Shown: positions 36,096 through 44,632 of the stretch, in pieces
Position numbering within the stretch: position 1 is the first letter of the stretch
Layout: the number at the start of each line of letters is the position of its first letter
From: Achromobacter animicus
Lineage (GTDB): Bacteria > Pseudomonadota > Gammaproteobacteria > Burkholderiales > Burkholderiaceae_B
Reading direction: 5' to 3'
Assembly (NCBI RefSeq): GCF_902859585.1
Contig: NZ_CADIJM010000014.1
Coordinates: forward strand, 61,452-125,451
DNA length: 64,000 nt
The notes under the pieces: generated by a model
The model's input: the letters and a program-made list of their open reading frames with translations, nothing else
Database searches by the model: none
Told to the model about the DNA's origin: nothing
Made by a program: the position numbers and the translations under genes

Positions 36096-36232
36096 GCGCC
36101 GCCGACCCGAGCAATGCGGACCTCCGTTGCGCTGCCGGAATGCTGGAAGTCACCGCCGCGCCACGCCAATTTGCTCGGGCGAGGGATGCCGCACTCCAAG
36201 AATCCCGGACTTTCATATTCAGGGAGCATTTC

Positions 36233-36703
36233 ATGAACAAGTCGATTTTCCCTTGCATGGCGGTCGTGCTCTCAGGCGTCTGCCTGTCGACGGCCGCCCA
36301 GACCGTTACGCCGCTCAAAGGCCAGACTCCCGAATTGACCCAGCAGGACGTCGCCGCGTGCCAGGCGCAGTCGGCCAACACGTCGAGCGCGGCGGCCGCC
36401 GACACGCCTTCGGCTGGCGGACGAGCCCGTGGCGCAGCAGCCGGCGCCACGGCGGGCGCTGTCGTCGCAGGCGCGCGTGGACGCCAGCACGAAGAGGTGT
36501 ACGACCGTATGGATGACGACACCAAGCAGGCGTACCGGCAGAACCAAGCGAAAGACGCCGCCGCGGCGGGCATGGTGGTGGGCGGGTCGCGCCAACGACA
36601 GGACCGGCGTCAGGATCGTGCGAACCAGGCGCAGCAGAGTGCGAACGCTTCGTCAGCATATGCCGCTTGCATGCAGCAGCGCGGCTATCAGGTCGGGCCG
36701 TGA
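36233..36703 (+). CDS. secreted glycine-zipper-like protein (YMGG-type)
   Basis: A 156-residue protein with a signal peptide (MNKSIFPCMAVVLSGVCLSTAA, cleavage near AAQ). The mature part has a glycine/alanine zipper, GGRARGAAAGATAGAVVAGA, able to pack in or against membranes, then a Gln/Arg-rich second half with GMVVGGSRQRQDRRQDRANQ and a final cysteine pair region AYAACMQQRGYQVGP. That ending is typical of small outer-membrane or periplasmic proteins of Burkholderiales. AGGGAGC is near the ATG. It is 138 bp after the decarboxylase gene and probably transcribed on its own. Function unknown. Confidence 0.75.
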   Translation: MNKSIFPCMAVVLSGVCLSTAAQTVTPLKGQTPELTQQDVAACQAQSANTSSAAAADTPSAGGRARGAAAGATAGAVVAGARGRQHEEVYDRMDDDTKQAYRQNQAKDAAAAGMVVGGSRQRQDRRQDRANQAQQSANASSAYAACMQQRGYQVGP

Positions 36704-36769
36704 ACGCGCAGGGCATTTTTTCTCGCGTTACCCAGTTTCCCGTGCGACACACCACAAAAGGAGTACGTC

Positions 36770-37369
36770 ATGTCTCATAAATATTCCGCAGTCTGCCGGA
36801 CCGGTATGGCCCTCTTCACCATCATTGCGGCTGGCTTTCTGTTTGGCGGCTGTACCACGACACCGCCGTCCAAACCGTCTGCTGCGCCCAAGACCGATAC
36901 GCGGGCTGCTTTGGACGACGCGGCCAACGCGACCTTATCCAAGCTTTACGAAGCCGCGCCGTCATCCCGTGAACTGGTCGCTCGCGCCAGGGGCGTGCTG
37001 GTGTTCCCGGATGTGCTCAGCGGGAGCTTCATCGTTGGCGCCGAGCATGGCAAAGGTGTGCTGCGCGTAGGGCAGTCGGCGGTAGGCTACTACCGCACCA
37101 CGTCGGGGTCGATCGGCTTTCAGGCAGGCGCGCAATCAAAGGCCATGGTCCTGCTGTTCATGACGGATGACGCCTTGAACAAGTTTCGCAACAGCAGCGG
37201 CTGGACTGTCGGCGCCGACGCCACGGTGGCGATCGTCAATATCGGCGCTAACGGACGCATCGACACGAACACTGCGAAGCAGCCGATTGTTGGCTTCGTG
37301 ATGAACAACGGTGGCCTGATGGCAGGCGTATCGCTCGAGGGCACGAAGATCTCGAAGTACGAGCCCTGA
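36770..37369 (+). CDS. SYLF-domain lipoprotein (Ysc84/BPSL1445-like)
   Basis: A 199-residue lipoprotein. The signal peptide ends in a lipobox FLFGGC, so lipidation should be at Cys28. The rest is a SYLF domain: LVARARGVLVFPDVLSGSFI, GEHGKG-like GAEHGKGVL, YYRTTSGSIGFQAGAQSKAM and FVMNNGGLMAGVSLEGTKIS. SYLF proteins bind lipids; bacterial versions sit at the envelope and have been linked to outer-membrane maintenance. AAAGGAG lies 6-7 bp before the ATG. Together with the preceding glycine-zipper gene it forms a short envelope set. Confidence 0.88.
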   Translation: MSHKYSAVCRTGMALFTIIAAGFLFGGCTTTPPSKPSAAPKTDTRAALDDAANATLSKLYEAAPSSRELVARARGVLVFPDVLSGSFIVGAEHGKGVLRVGQSAVGYYRTTSGSIGFQAGAQSKAMVLLFMTDDALNKFRNSSGWTVGADATVAIVNIGANGRIDTNTAKQPIVGFVMNNGGLMAGVSLEGTKISKYEP

Positions 37370-37466
37370 CGGCGGAATGGGTCCACCCGCGGGACGCGGC
37401 CGGGCGCGCTGCAAGCCCCCTGCGTCCCGCGTTACTATCGCGAGACCACCAGCCGCAAGGAAGGGA

Positions 37467-38204
37467 ATGAATCAGCAGTCGCGCACGCCAAAACGCCGCC
37501 GAATTCCGCGCAAGGTCTGGGCCTTGGGTCTGGCGATCGTCGCAGCCGTGGGGTTTTATGCCTGGAAGGAATCGCCGCTGGGCCCAGGCCTGACCGAAAG
37601 CAAGATACACAACATCCTGGTCGACGCCATGGCGACGCCCACCAATGCGCCAGGCAGCGCCTGCGTCAACGTGGTGGGTGTGCGCCCCTTGCCGACCGAT
37701 GTCTACACGGTCTTTCTGCAAGAGCAGGACAAAATCGTGCAAGCGCTGATCAAGCACGAACTCATCACGGTCAAGCGCGTCAGCGCCGATGGCGACGGTT
37801 CACCTCCAAAACCGGATGAGGATCCCGACGACGCCACTAGCCACATGGCGCTGACCGAAAAGGGCCGCGCGTACTATACCGACGGCCAAGCCCTCTTCGG
37901 TTCCAAACTGCTCTACACCGCGAAGTTCTGCGCCCCTGGCCTGCAGGTCGGCAGGATTCTTAACTACACCAAGCCGGGCAAGAATCCGTTCGACGAAAAC
38001 CCCAACGCGGTGTCGGCGGTGAAGTTCGAATGGCGGCTGGATCGCACCACCGCGGATTGGGCGGCGGATCCCGCGTTCTATCCTCAGATAAGCGGCTTTC
38101 CCTCGAAGGATCAGCCGGACGAGTGGGAAACCCGGCACATCATGCTGGAACGGAAAGACGGCGTGTGGGGGCTGGGGGACAGGCCGTATACGATCCGCTG
38201 GTAG
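37467..38204 (+). CDS. uncharacterised membrane-anchored protein
   Basis: A 245-residue protein of unknown family. A very basic N-terminus (QQSRTPKRRRIPRK) leads into one membrane helix (residues 16-34, WALGLAIVAAVGFYAW); the remaining ~210 residues should be periplasmic. The soluble part contains GSACVNVVGVRPLPTDVYTV, a Pro/Asp-rich linker (PPKPDEDPDD) and a C-terminal strand-rich segment ending in YTIRW. AAGGAAGGG precedes the ATG at 37467; upstream in-frame sequence lacks a site. It converges on the FtrA gene. No function is proposed. Confidence 0.7.
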   Translation: MNQQSRTPKRRRIPRKVWALGLAIVAAVGFYAWKESPLGPGLTESKIHNILVDAMATPTNAPGSACVNVVGVRPLPTDVYTVFLQEQDKIVQALIKHELITVKRVSADGDGSPPKPDEDPDDATSHMALTEKGRAYYTDGQALFGSKLLYTAKFCAPGLQVGRILNYTKPGKNPFDENPNAVSAVKFEWRLDRTTADWAADPAFYPQISGFPSKDQPDEWETRHIMLERKDGVWGLGDRPYTIRW

Positions 38205-38246
38205 GGCAGACGGCTGCCAAGAGTTGAGCGGTCTTCCCGAAAGCGC

Positions 38247-39206
38247 CTACACGCCGTTGCCGAACTTGTCCCGGTAAGCGGTCGGACTCGTCAGTACGAT
38301 GCGCCGGAAGTGCCTGCGCATGGACTCTTCCGAGCCGAACCCGGCTAGTTCGGCAATGCGGCCAATCGGCAAGGGCGGTTTGGCTTCGAGCATGTCCCGG
38401 GCGGCCGCCACCCGCTCCCGGACAAGCCATTCATACGGCGCCATGCCCGTCGCGTCATGAAACTGCCGTTGCAGCGTGCGCGGGCTCATGGCGGCGTGCT
38501 CTGCCAGTGAGCGCAAGGTGTGCGGCAAAGCGGGATGTCGGCGCATCCAGTCCATCAGCTTGGCCACGCGCCCGCTTTCGTCATGCGGCATGGGGCGCGG
38601 CACGAATTGCGCCTGACCACCCTCCCGATGCGGCGCCACCACGAGCCGCTGCGCGACCCGGTTTGCCACGGCTCCGCCGTAATCGCGTCGCACGAGGTGA
38701 AGCAACATGTCCAGACCGGCTGCCGAGCCTGCCGACGTGATGATCTGTCCTTCATCGACATACAGCGCATCCGGCTCGACCCGCACTTGCGGGTAGCGTT
38801 GCTGCAGCTTTGCGGCGTATCGCCAGTGGGTGGTGACAGTTTTCCCGTCGAGCACCCCCGCCGCCGCCAGCACGAACACACCGGAACAAATCGAGCAGAG
38901 CCTCGCGCCCCGCTCGTACGCCTTGCGGAGCTTCTTCAGCAACGGCGATGGCGGCATTTCGTCCGCATCGCGCCAGCCGGGGACCACGATCGTGTCCGCC
39001 TGATCGAGCAGCTTGAGGGTGTAGGGCGCGGCAACCGTGATGCCCCCTGCCGCACGCAGCGGGCCGGGCTCGCTTGCGCAGACTGCAAAGCGATACCAAT
39101 CGACGCCAAGCTCCGGACGCTCGAGCGCAAACAGCTCGGTCACGCAGCCGAATTCGAAAGTACACAGCCGGTCATAGGCCAGCGCGACGACGAGATGTTT
39201 GTGCAT
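38247..39206 (-). CDS. ftrA: FtrA-type AraC-family regulator with DJ-1/PfpI-like N-terminal domain
   Basis: A 319-residue regulator of the GlxA/FtrA type. The N-terminal DJ-1/PfpI (glutamine-amidotransferase-like) domain starts VVALAYDRLCTFEFGCVTEL and includes ARLCSICSGVFVLAAAGVLDG at the usual nucleophile-elbow position. A double helix-turn-helix of the AraC type follows (HTLRSLAEHAAMSPRTLQRQ, then GRIAELAGFGSEESMRRHF and SPTAYRDKF). It is divergent from a rhodanese gene, a pairing common in Burkholderiales, and probably controls it. The small-molecule signal is unknown. Confidence 0.9.
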   Translation of the reverse strand: MHKHLVVALAYDRLCTFEFGCVTELFALERPELGVDWYRFAVCASEPGPLRAAGGITVAAPYTLKLLDQADTIVVPGWRDADEMPPSPLLKKLRKAYERGARLCSICSGVFVLAAAGVLDGKTVTTHWRYAAKLQQRYPQVRVEPDALYVDEGQIITSAGSAAGLDMLLHLVRRDYGGAVANRVAQRLVVAPHREGGQAQFVPRPMPHDESGRVAKLMDWMRRHPALPHTLRSLAEHAAMSPRTLQRQFHDATGMAPYEWLVRERVAAARDMLEAKPPLPIGRIAELAGFGSEESMRRHFRRIVLTSPTAYRDKFGNGV

Positions 39207-39334
39207 GGCGTGATATTACCGGTTAATGGCATTTACGCCACTTATCCGAATCGCGGCGCGACGTCAGAATGAGGCTCCTGGATCGATCTTTCCGGGCGAA
39301 TCTCTTCCTTAGGCCTATTGTTCAAGGTTCTCTT

Positions 39335-39781
39335 ATGCCGACCACCAATCCCGTCACCGCCATCCCCGCCGCAGACGGCGCATCCGCGCTCGCCCACTTT
39401 CGCGCGGAGCTGCAATTCGAGACCGATTGTTCAGATGTCTCCAGCGCGTTCGCTGGCGGAACACCGGGCTTTGTGCTGCTGGACGTGCGTAGCCCTACGC
39501 TGTTCGCGCAGGGCCATGTGCCAGGCGCGGTAAACCTGCCGCATGGAAAAATCGTCGAGTCGAAGTTGGCGAGCTATCCGATGGACACGATTTTCGTGAC
39601 GTACTGCGCGGGTCCGCATTGCAATGGCGCGACACGGGGCGCAATACGGCTTGCTCAGTTGGGGCGGCCGGTGAAGGTGATGCGCGGCGGTATCACGGGA
39701 TGGCTCGATGAGCGTTTTCCGCTTGTGGGAAGTGATGACGGGCAGGGCAAATTCTCGCTATCATCCACGACACCATGCTGA
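39335..39781 (+). CDS. rhodanese-domain protein, divergent partner of FtrA
   Basis: A 148-residue single rhodanese domain: FVLLDVRSPTLFAQGHVPGA is the N-terminal CH2-like motif, and the active-site loop is HCNGATRGA with Cys96 as the persulfide-forming residue (C-x4-R). A second cysteine, Cys91, is five residues before it. It should move sulfur to thiophilic acceptors. The ATG at 39335 is preferred because the conserved domain begins near it, although the frame is open 22 codons upstream. The stop overlaps the next gene's ATG by 7 bp, so the two products are translationally linked. Confidence 0.87.
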   Translation: MPTTNPVTAIPAADGASALAHFRAELQFETDCSDVSSAFAGGTPGFVLLDVRSPTLFAQGHVPGAVNLPHGKIVESKLASYPMDTIFVTYCAGPHCNGATRGAIRLAQLGRPVKVMRGGITGWLDERFPLVGSDDGQGKFSLSSTTPC

Positions 39782-40464
39782 CCAAAACGATACTCCCCGC
39801 CGCCTGCGCCGCTGTGCTGTGCGCACTTTCCCTGTCCGCCGCGGCGGCGACGGAGGTCTCGCCTTCGTTTGACTGCGCCAAGGCACGCACGGGAGCAGAA
39901 AAAGCCATCTGCGCCAATCCGCAACTCGCGGCGCTCGATGCAAGCATCGCCAAGCGCTACAACGAAGCGCGCAAATCCCTGGACTCCGCGACGGCCGAAG
40001 CGTTGTTGCGCGACCAACGCGATTTCACCAAGGTGCGCGACGACGCCTTCGAGAAGCCGTTCGACAAAAACAAGCCCGTCGAGGAAATCGCGACCCGCAT
40101 GAAACATCGAGACGCGTTCCTCGCCTCGCTGGACTTGGGCGAACGCAAGGGCTTTACCGGCAGATGGCGCAACATCTCGGGCGAGATCACGCTCTGGAAG
40201 AAGCCCGACGGCGACATCCTGTATGAAGGTTCGGCCGACCAGCCTCGCACCGGAAGCTGGTCGTGCAACGTGGAAGCCTCCGGCAAGGCCAAGGGCGAGC
40301 GCCTGCAGGTCAAGAGCGTCGACACCAAGGGTTGGGTTCTGAACCTGAAGCGCCAGGGTGATGGGCTGGTCGTCGAGGAGCAGCCGCCCGGCGCGGGTGC
40401 ATCGGGTCCGCCTTATTGCGGCGCGAATGGAACCTTGGCTGGTATGTACTTCCCGATACGCTGA
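39775..40464 (+). CDS. periplasmic LprI-like (DUF1311) protein
   Basis: A 229-residue secreted protein with a signal peptide (MLTKTILPAACAAVLCALSL, cleavage near AAA). The mature N-terminus SFDCAKARTGAEKAICANPQ with LAALDASIAKRYNEA is the four-helix LprI/DUF1311 module, whose cysteines form a disulfide; members include lysozyme-inhibitor-like proteins. The C-terminal ~110 residues (from GFTGRWRNISGEITLWKKPDG) form a beta-rich second domain with two more cysteines. Its start overlaps the rhodanese stop, an odd coupling of cytoplasmic and periplasmic products. Confidence 0.8.
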   Translation: MLTKTILPAACAAVLCALSLSAAAATEVSPSFDCAKARTGAEKAICANPQLAALDASIAKRYNEARKSLDSATAEALLRDQRDFTKVRDDAFEKPFDKNKPVEEIATRMKHRDAFLASLDLGERKGFTGRWRNISGEITLWKKPDGDILYEGSADQPRTGSWSCNVEASGKAKGERLQVKSVDTKGWVLNLKRQGDGLVVEEQPPGAGASGPPYCGANGTLAGMYFPIR

Positions 40465-40511
40465 GCGATAGCGAAATGCGTGCCTGCGGGTAGGGCGTCT
40501 GAAAGAAGACT

Positions 40512-41924
40512 TCAAATGCGGAAATCCGCTGCCATGTCTTCGTCGCTTCGGGCTTCCAGCTTTCCAGAGCGGCACGCACGAATGAAGGCCGTATAGTCCG
40601 CTTCATTCTGATCGGCGTAAGCCAATGCGTATTTGTTCAGCGCGTCGGAAAAGCCCTCTCCACGCCCCAGATAGGCAGAAATCTCAACGGCCTTCCCGCC
40701 GGCTTTGGCGTGGGCTCGCGCCATCGCCCAGCCACAAAAGCGGGAATAGCCCAGGAGCAAGGTATTGCTCATACGCTCGATCTCCGCCGACACCTTCATG
40801 TCACGCAACTGCCGGAAATAGAAGTTCCGGCCAGCAGGCCCGGACGTCCAGCCAAGAAAGGCATCACTTGCGCCTTGCAGCAGCCGCTGTCCGACCACCA
40901 CGCGCTCGCCCTGGTGCTTCTCCCCTGACGCGGGGTAGTAGTCGGCGATCACCGAATTGCGCGCTTCCTTGACTTGCAGGAACAAGGGTTTCCCATGTCC
41001 ATCGATGAACAGCATCACCAGACAGAAAGTTCCCACGCTGCCTACACCGACGACCTTGAAGGCGATATCGTTCAGCGTGTAGTGCCGTAGCAAGGTGCGC
41101 TGGTCGGCAGATAGCGTCTCGGTATAAGCCTCGAATGCCTTGGCCAGCTTGCCTCGCCAGGCATGTGTATCGGTCCAGTTGCTGGCGGGGCCGAGCAACG
41201 AGGCCGGGCCCGCCGGATGGAACAAGGCGGGCGGGGCATCTTGAATTGTCCAGGCGCCGTCGCGCTGCACGGCCATTTTGCTCAATACGCTGTCGTGGGT
41301 ACGGGTTCCGGCCTTTGCAATCGCCTTGTCGATGAGTTTGCGCCCCTCGTCCGTTGCTGCACTGTCCCGCAACCGTTCGAACGAAAGGATTTCGTGCCAC
41401 ATTTCGAGGGCGCTGAAGCTGGAGTACTCGCGCATGCGCGCAGCGTATTCGAGGACGGCCGTGTGTATGAAGTCGCTGATCGTGCCTTTTTTAGCGCCCG
41501 CATGTTGACCGGCGATCGCCAAGCTCGCCGCAAGGCGCTTTACGTCCCACTCCCATGGACCCGTCGCGGCTTCGTCGAAGTCATTCAGATCGAAGACAAG
41601 TTGTCGTTCCGGTGTCGCAAAGCCACCGAAGTTCATCAGATGGGCGTCACCGCAGATCGGAAAGACGATGCCGGAATCGACGGTCCCCGCAAGGTCGTGG
41701 GCCTGGAGGATCGCGCTGCCTCGAAAGAAGGTGAACGGCGACACCGCCATGCGCCCATAACGCAATGGAATCAGTGCCTCGACGCGGCCAGCACTATTGG
41801 CTTGCAGAAGCTCGATGGGATCACGCGCCGTGTTGCCGATCTGCGCATGTTGAGATCGCTTCGCTCGGCGCCGCGCCTGCCGGCCTACCGTTTTCCGCTC
41901 CGCCAGGGTTTGGGGTTCAACCAT
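40512..41924 (-). CDS. DUF2252-family protein (kinase-like fold)
   Basis: A 470-residue DUF2252 protein. Typical blocks are YGRMAVSPFTFFRGSAILQA, GDAHLMNFGGFATPERQLVF, FDLNDFDEAATGPWEWDVKR (an NDFDE motif reminiscent of kinase metal-binding DFD/DFE) and VVGVGSVGTFCLVMLF. The family is widespread but not biochemically settled. The long basic N-terminus (GRQARRRAKRSQ) may bind nucleic acid or membrane. It converges on the LprI gene with a 47-bp gap and is divergent from an MFS gene. Confidence 0.88.
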   Translation of the reverse strand: MVEPQTLAERKTVGRQARRRAKRSQHAQIGNTARDPIELLQANSAGRVEALIPLRYGRMAVSPFTFFRGSAILQAHDLAGTVDSGIVFPICGDAHLMNFGGFATPERQLVFDLNDFDEAATGPWEWDVKRLAASLAIAGQHAGAKKGTISDFIHTAVLEYAARMREYSSFSALEMWHEILSFERLRDSAATDEGRKLIDKAIAKAGTRTHDSVLSKMAVQRDGAWTIQDAPPALFHPAGPASLLGPASNWTDTHAWRGKLAKAFEAYTETLSADQRTLLRHYTLNDIAFKVVGVGSVGTFCLVMLFIDGHGKPLFLQVKEARNSVIADYYPASGEKHQGERVVVGQRLLQGASDAFLGWTSGPAGRNFYFRQLRDMKVSAEIERMSNTLLLGYSRFCGWAMARAHAKAGGKAVEISAYLGRGEGFSDALNKYALAYADQNEADYTAFIRACRSGKLEARSDEDMAADFRI

Positions 41925-42375
41925 TTTCGCCCTCTGGTATTTAAGGAAATACGTACGAGTGACATGCGGACGGGCAAACCAGCGAGCATCCCGGAAGACG
42001 CAATAGACGCTGGCTAGCGATCTGGCAAAGCGGTGCGGCTTGGTTGCTACTTCGAAAGGCTACACAGATTTAAGACGAAATCAATGATGGATTTCTCGTG
42101 TCTGGCCAATTATCGCGAAGCCTGGCACGCAGCCTTATCTTGGTGCTTCGGGGGGGCTTCCGGGCTCGACCTGGGTTTGCGAACGATTCCGCGAGCGCCA
42201 AGTTCGACGACCAGGCCCGGCCCATCTCGGCCGGGGGCGGGCTTTGAGGTCGCCCTGAACATGCAGATAGTCACGGGCGACGGTCCCATCGGCGAATCAG
42301 ACGCCGCGCAGTAGGTATCATTTCGCCTGGCTTTAACGAGAGATCACCCTCGTCACCATCTTGGGTCCCGCCGCC
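41925..42375. other. gene-free region between the DUF2252 and MFS genes
   Basis: About 450 bp with the two divergent promoters and no credible gene. CCCGGCC (42216-42222) and GGCCGGG (42229-42235) form a GC-rich hairpin with a 6-base loop. A 93-codon open frame within it has unnatural composition and no ribosome site. Confidence 0.5.
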
Positions 42376-43605
42376 ATGAAGAGCTCTTCCACCGCATGGG
42401 TCATGCCTGTAGTCGCCATTTTTACGCTACAGACTGTCTCCGCGTTTCTTTCACGCCTCATCCCGATCGTTGCCACTGCAATGTCCGAAGAGTTCGGATG
42501 GAGCGGTAGTTCCATCGGTTACCTGACTGCGAGCAACGCTTTAGGCGGCCTGATGATTCTCGTTGTCGGCTCGTCCATGCTTAGGCAAATTGGAGGAACG
42601 CGCAGTCTGCAGCTTGCGCTGGTCTTGGGAACGGCAAGCATGGGACTTTTCTATTACCCGAGCATGGCCGTAGCCCTGGTGGCCTGCTTTGCCATGGGTA
42701 TGAGCAACGGGGCTGCGAACCCGGCGGGCAGTGAGGTGCTGCAGAGATTCTCGCCGCCGGAGATGCGCAATCTCATGTTCTCGGTCAAGCAGGCGGGTGT
42801 TCCTCTGGGCGGAATGATCGCGGGGCTGTGTATTCCCGTAGTGATCGCCCTTATCGGTTGGCGTTTGGCCCTCATTGTCTGTGCGGTGATTGTATTGGTA
42901 CCAACCGCGCTGACCTGGCGATTGAGCGAGATCTTGGATGTGAGAGGTTCGGCGAAGAGGCGGCGGACATCCATCGTGCCTACGCTGCACTCGTTACGCA
43001 TGCTCAGCGTGCCGTTGGCATCGCTAGGAAACAATCCCGGCTTGTTGAAGATGTCGATTGTGGGCAGCCTGTTTGCCGTATCCCAAAGCTGCTGGTTCGC
43101 ATTCACCGTGGTTTACCTGGTGGACAGGCTGGGCTTTTCCTTGAGCTTGGCGGGTGCGATATTTGCCGTGATGCAGGTAGGGGGGGTCGTCGGCAGAATT
43201 GCGTTGGGTTGGCTCTCGGACCGCTTGGGTTCGGCCACGGGAAGCCTGTCGATTGCTGCCCTGTTCTCTGCAGGCACGACAATTCTCTTGGGATTTACCA
43301 CTGCGCAATGGCCGCTGTGGTCTCTCATGGTTCTAGCCTTTGTCGCTGGCTGTTCCGCGGCAAGTTGGAACGGTGTGCAAATTGCGGAGGTTGCCCGGCG
43401 CTCGCCGGCCCACCAAATCGCGGAAACTGCTGCGGGCGCCTCGATATTGGTCAGTTTGGTGAACATCGTGGCGCCGGCTGCTTTCGCGGCGACGGTGGCG
43501 ATCAGCGGCAGGTACGATATCGCGTTCCTTTGCGCCGGAGCATGCTCGTTGTTGGTGCTGTTTTTCTTGCCTCGGGATAGGCATACTTCCCCGGCGCCTT
43601 CTTGA
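42376..43605 (+). CDS. MFS transporter
   Basis: A 409-residue major facilitator with about 12 hydrophobic segments. The first helices (VMPVVAIFTLQTVSAFLSRL), the motif A-like loop GSSMLRQIGGTRSLQ, and the second-half loop RIALGWLSDRLGS are visible; GVPLGGMIAGL in the fifth helix is a motif C-like segment. It resembles aromatic-acid or metabolite:H+ symporters of the CynX/NNP-like group more than multidrug pumps, but the substrate is unknown. I use the ATG at 42376, five codons inside the open frame. It stands alone and its base composition is less GC-rich than its neighbours, suggesting a more recent arrival. Confidence 0.85.
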   Translation: MKSSSTAWVMPVVAIFTLQTVSAFLSRLIPIVATAMSEEFGWSGSSIGYLTASNALGGLMILVVGSSMLRQIGGTRSLQLALVLGTASMGLFYYPSMAVALVACFAMGMSNGAANPAGSEVLQRFSPPEMRNLMFSVKQAGVPLGGMIAGLCIPVVIALIGWRLALIVCAVIVLVPTALTWRLSEILDVRGSAKRRRTSIVPTLHSLRMLSVPLASLGNNPGLLKMSIVGSLFAVSQSCWFAFTVVYLVDRLGFSLSLAGAIFAVMQVGGVVGRIALGWLSDRLGSATGSLSIAALFSAGTTILLGFTTAQWPLWSLMVLAFVAGCSAASWNGVQIAEVARRSPAHQIAETAAGASILVSLVNIVAPAAFAATVAISGRYDIAFLCAGACSLLVLFFLPRDRHTSPAPS

Positions 43606-43851
43606 ACATCGTGATGAACGCGGTGACGGATTTATACCGCCCCGCGCCAGTCGGCCGGCGAGCGGAGCCAGACTATGGAAGTCATCGAATCATTCGTCCC
43701 ATTTCTTACCTTGTTCGACTGTCAGCGCGCAGGTGAGCGCAATGCACAAACCAGCTTGATTTTGGCGTCTACAATCTGACGCGTTGGGTACTACGCCTAC
43801 ACGTTGCGCTGGTTCGTGTAGTGCTCGGGTAATACACGCACCAATGGATCC

Positions 43852-44460
43852 ATGCAACGCTTTCTGACCACGCTGCTTCTCTCCGCGCTTACCCTTCTGA
43901 TGGCGGGCTGCGCGTCGACCAAGACCTACACCGAAAACGTCTCCACTTTGATGGTGTCGTCGGACGGCAAGACGTTTGCGGTGCTGGGCCCGCAGTATCA
44001 CTATCTGTTCGACATGCCGCCCGCGATGGCGCAGGCGATGAAAGCTGACTTTCGCACCCGCCTGACCGCAGGGATTCCGCGTAACTTTTATGTCGGGGCC
44101 GACGGCTTCACGTGGGGCTACGTGCGCTTGCAACTGAAGGACAACGCGACGCCGCGTGATCGGGAGCAGGCGCTGGCCATGCACTTTCAGACCACAAAGG
44201 AAGGGATGGTCTATTACACCCACCACCTCAAGGGCAAACGCTATCTTGCCCGGCCGGCGACGCCGGGTGCGGCGCAGGCGGGCGGATCCACGGAGACGGC
44301 GCTGGACCAGTCGTATCGCATTACGGTGCAAGATTCGCAAGGTAGCGCGGACATGGCGCGCGCGCTGTCGCCTGTGATCTTCCTGGCGGGCACGGGGTTT
44401 GTCGTGGCGAATCCGGGGATCGTGCTGTTCGCTTTGCCGGTGGCGGGATTGGAGCCCTAA
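43852..44460 (+). CDS. small uncharacterised lipoprotein
   Basis: A 202-residue lipoprotein. The signal peptide is MQRFLTTLLLSALTLLMAGC, a clean lipobox (LMAGC) with lipid on Cys20. The mature part includes TYTENVSTLMVSSDGKTFAV, FDMPPAMAQAMKADFRTRL and a C-terminal hydrophobic segment (SPVIFLAGTGFVVANPGIVL) that may insert in a membrane. I recognise no named family. It converges on the glucan synthase gene with about 170 bp between stops. Confidence 0.78.
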   Translation: MQRFLTTLLLSALTLLMAGCASTKTYTENVSTLMVSSDGKTFAVLGPQYHYLFDMPPAMAQAMKADFRTRLTAGIPRNFYVGADGFTWGYVRLQLKDNATPRDREQALAMHFQTTKEGMVYYTHHLKGKRYLARPATPGAAQAGGSTETALDQSYRITVQDSQGSADMARALSPVIFLAGTGFVVANPGIVLFALPVAGLEP

Positions 44461-44632
44461 GCGGCCTGTCGTTTTGCGCGCGCGACATGTCCCGGAATAG
44501 AGCGGCCATTCCCAAGTGATTGAGCCATCAACCGTTTTGAACGCGTCACGGTATCCAGGCAGGCACGTGGCATCTTCCACAACACACTAATAGGTATCTA
44601 TTGGTGCGCTCTACGGTGCAACGGCGGGGAGA

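Noticed and set aside
42033-42314. 93-codon plus-strand frame in the DUF2252/MFS gap
   Set aside because: No ribosome site, odd composition and no recognisable motif.
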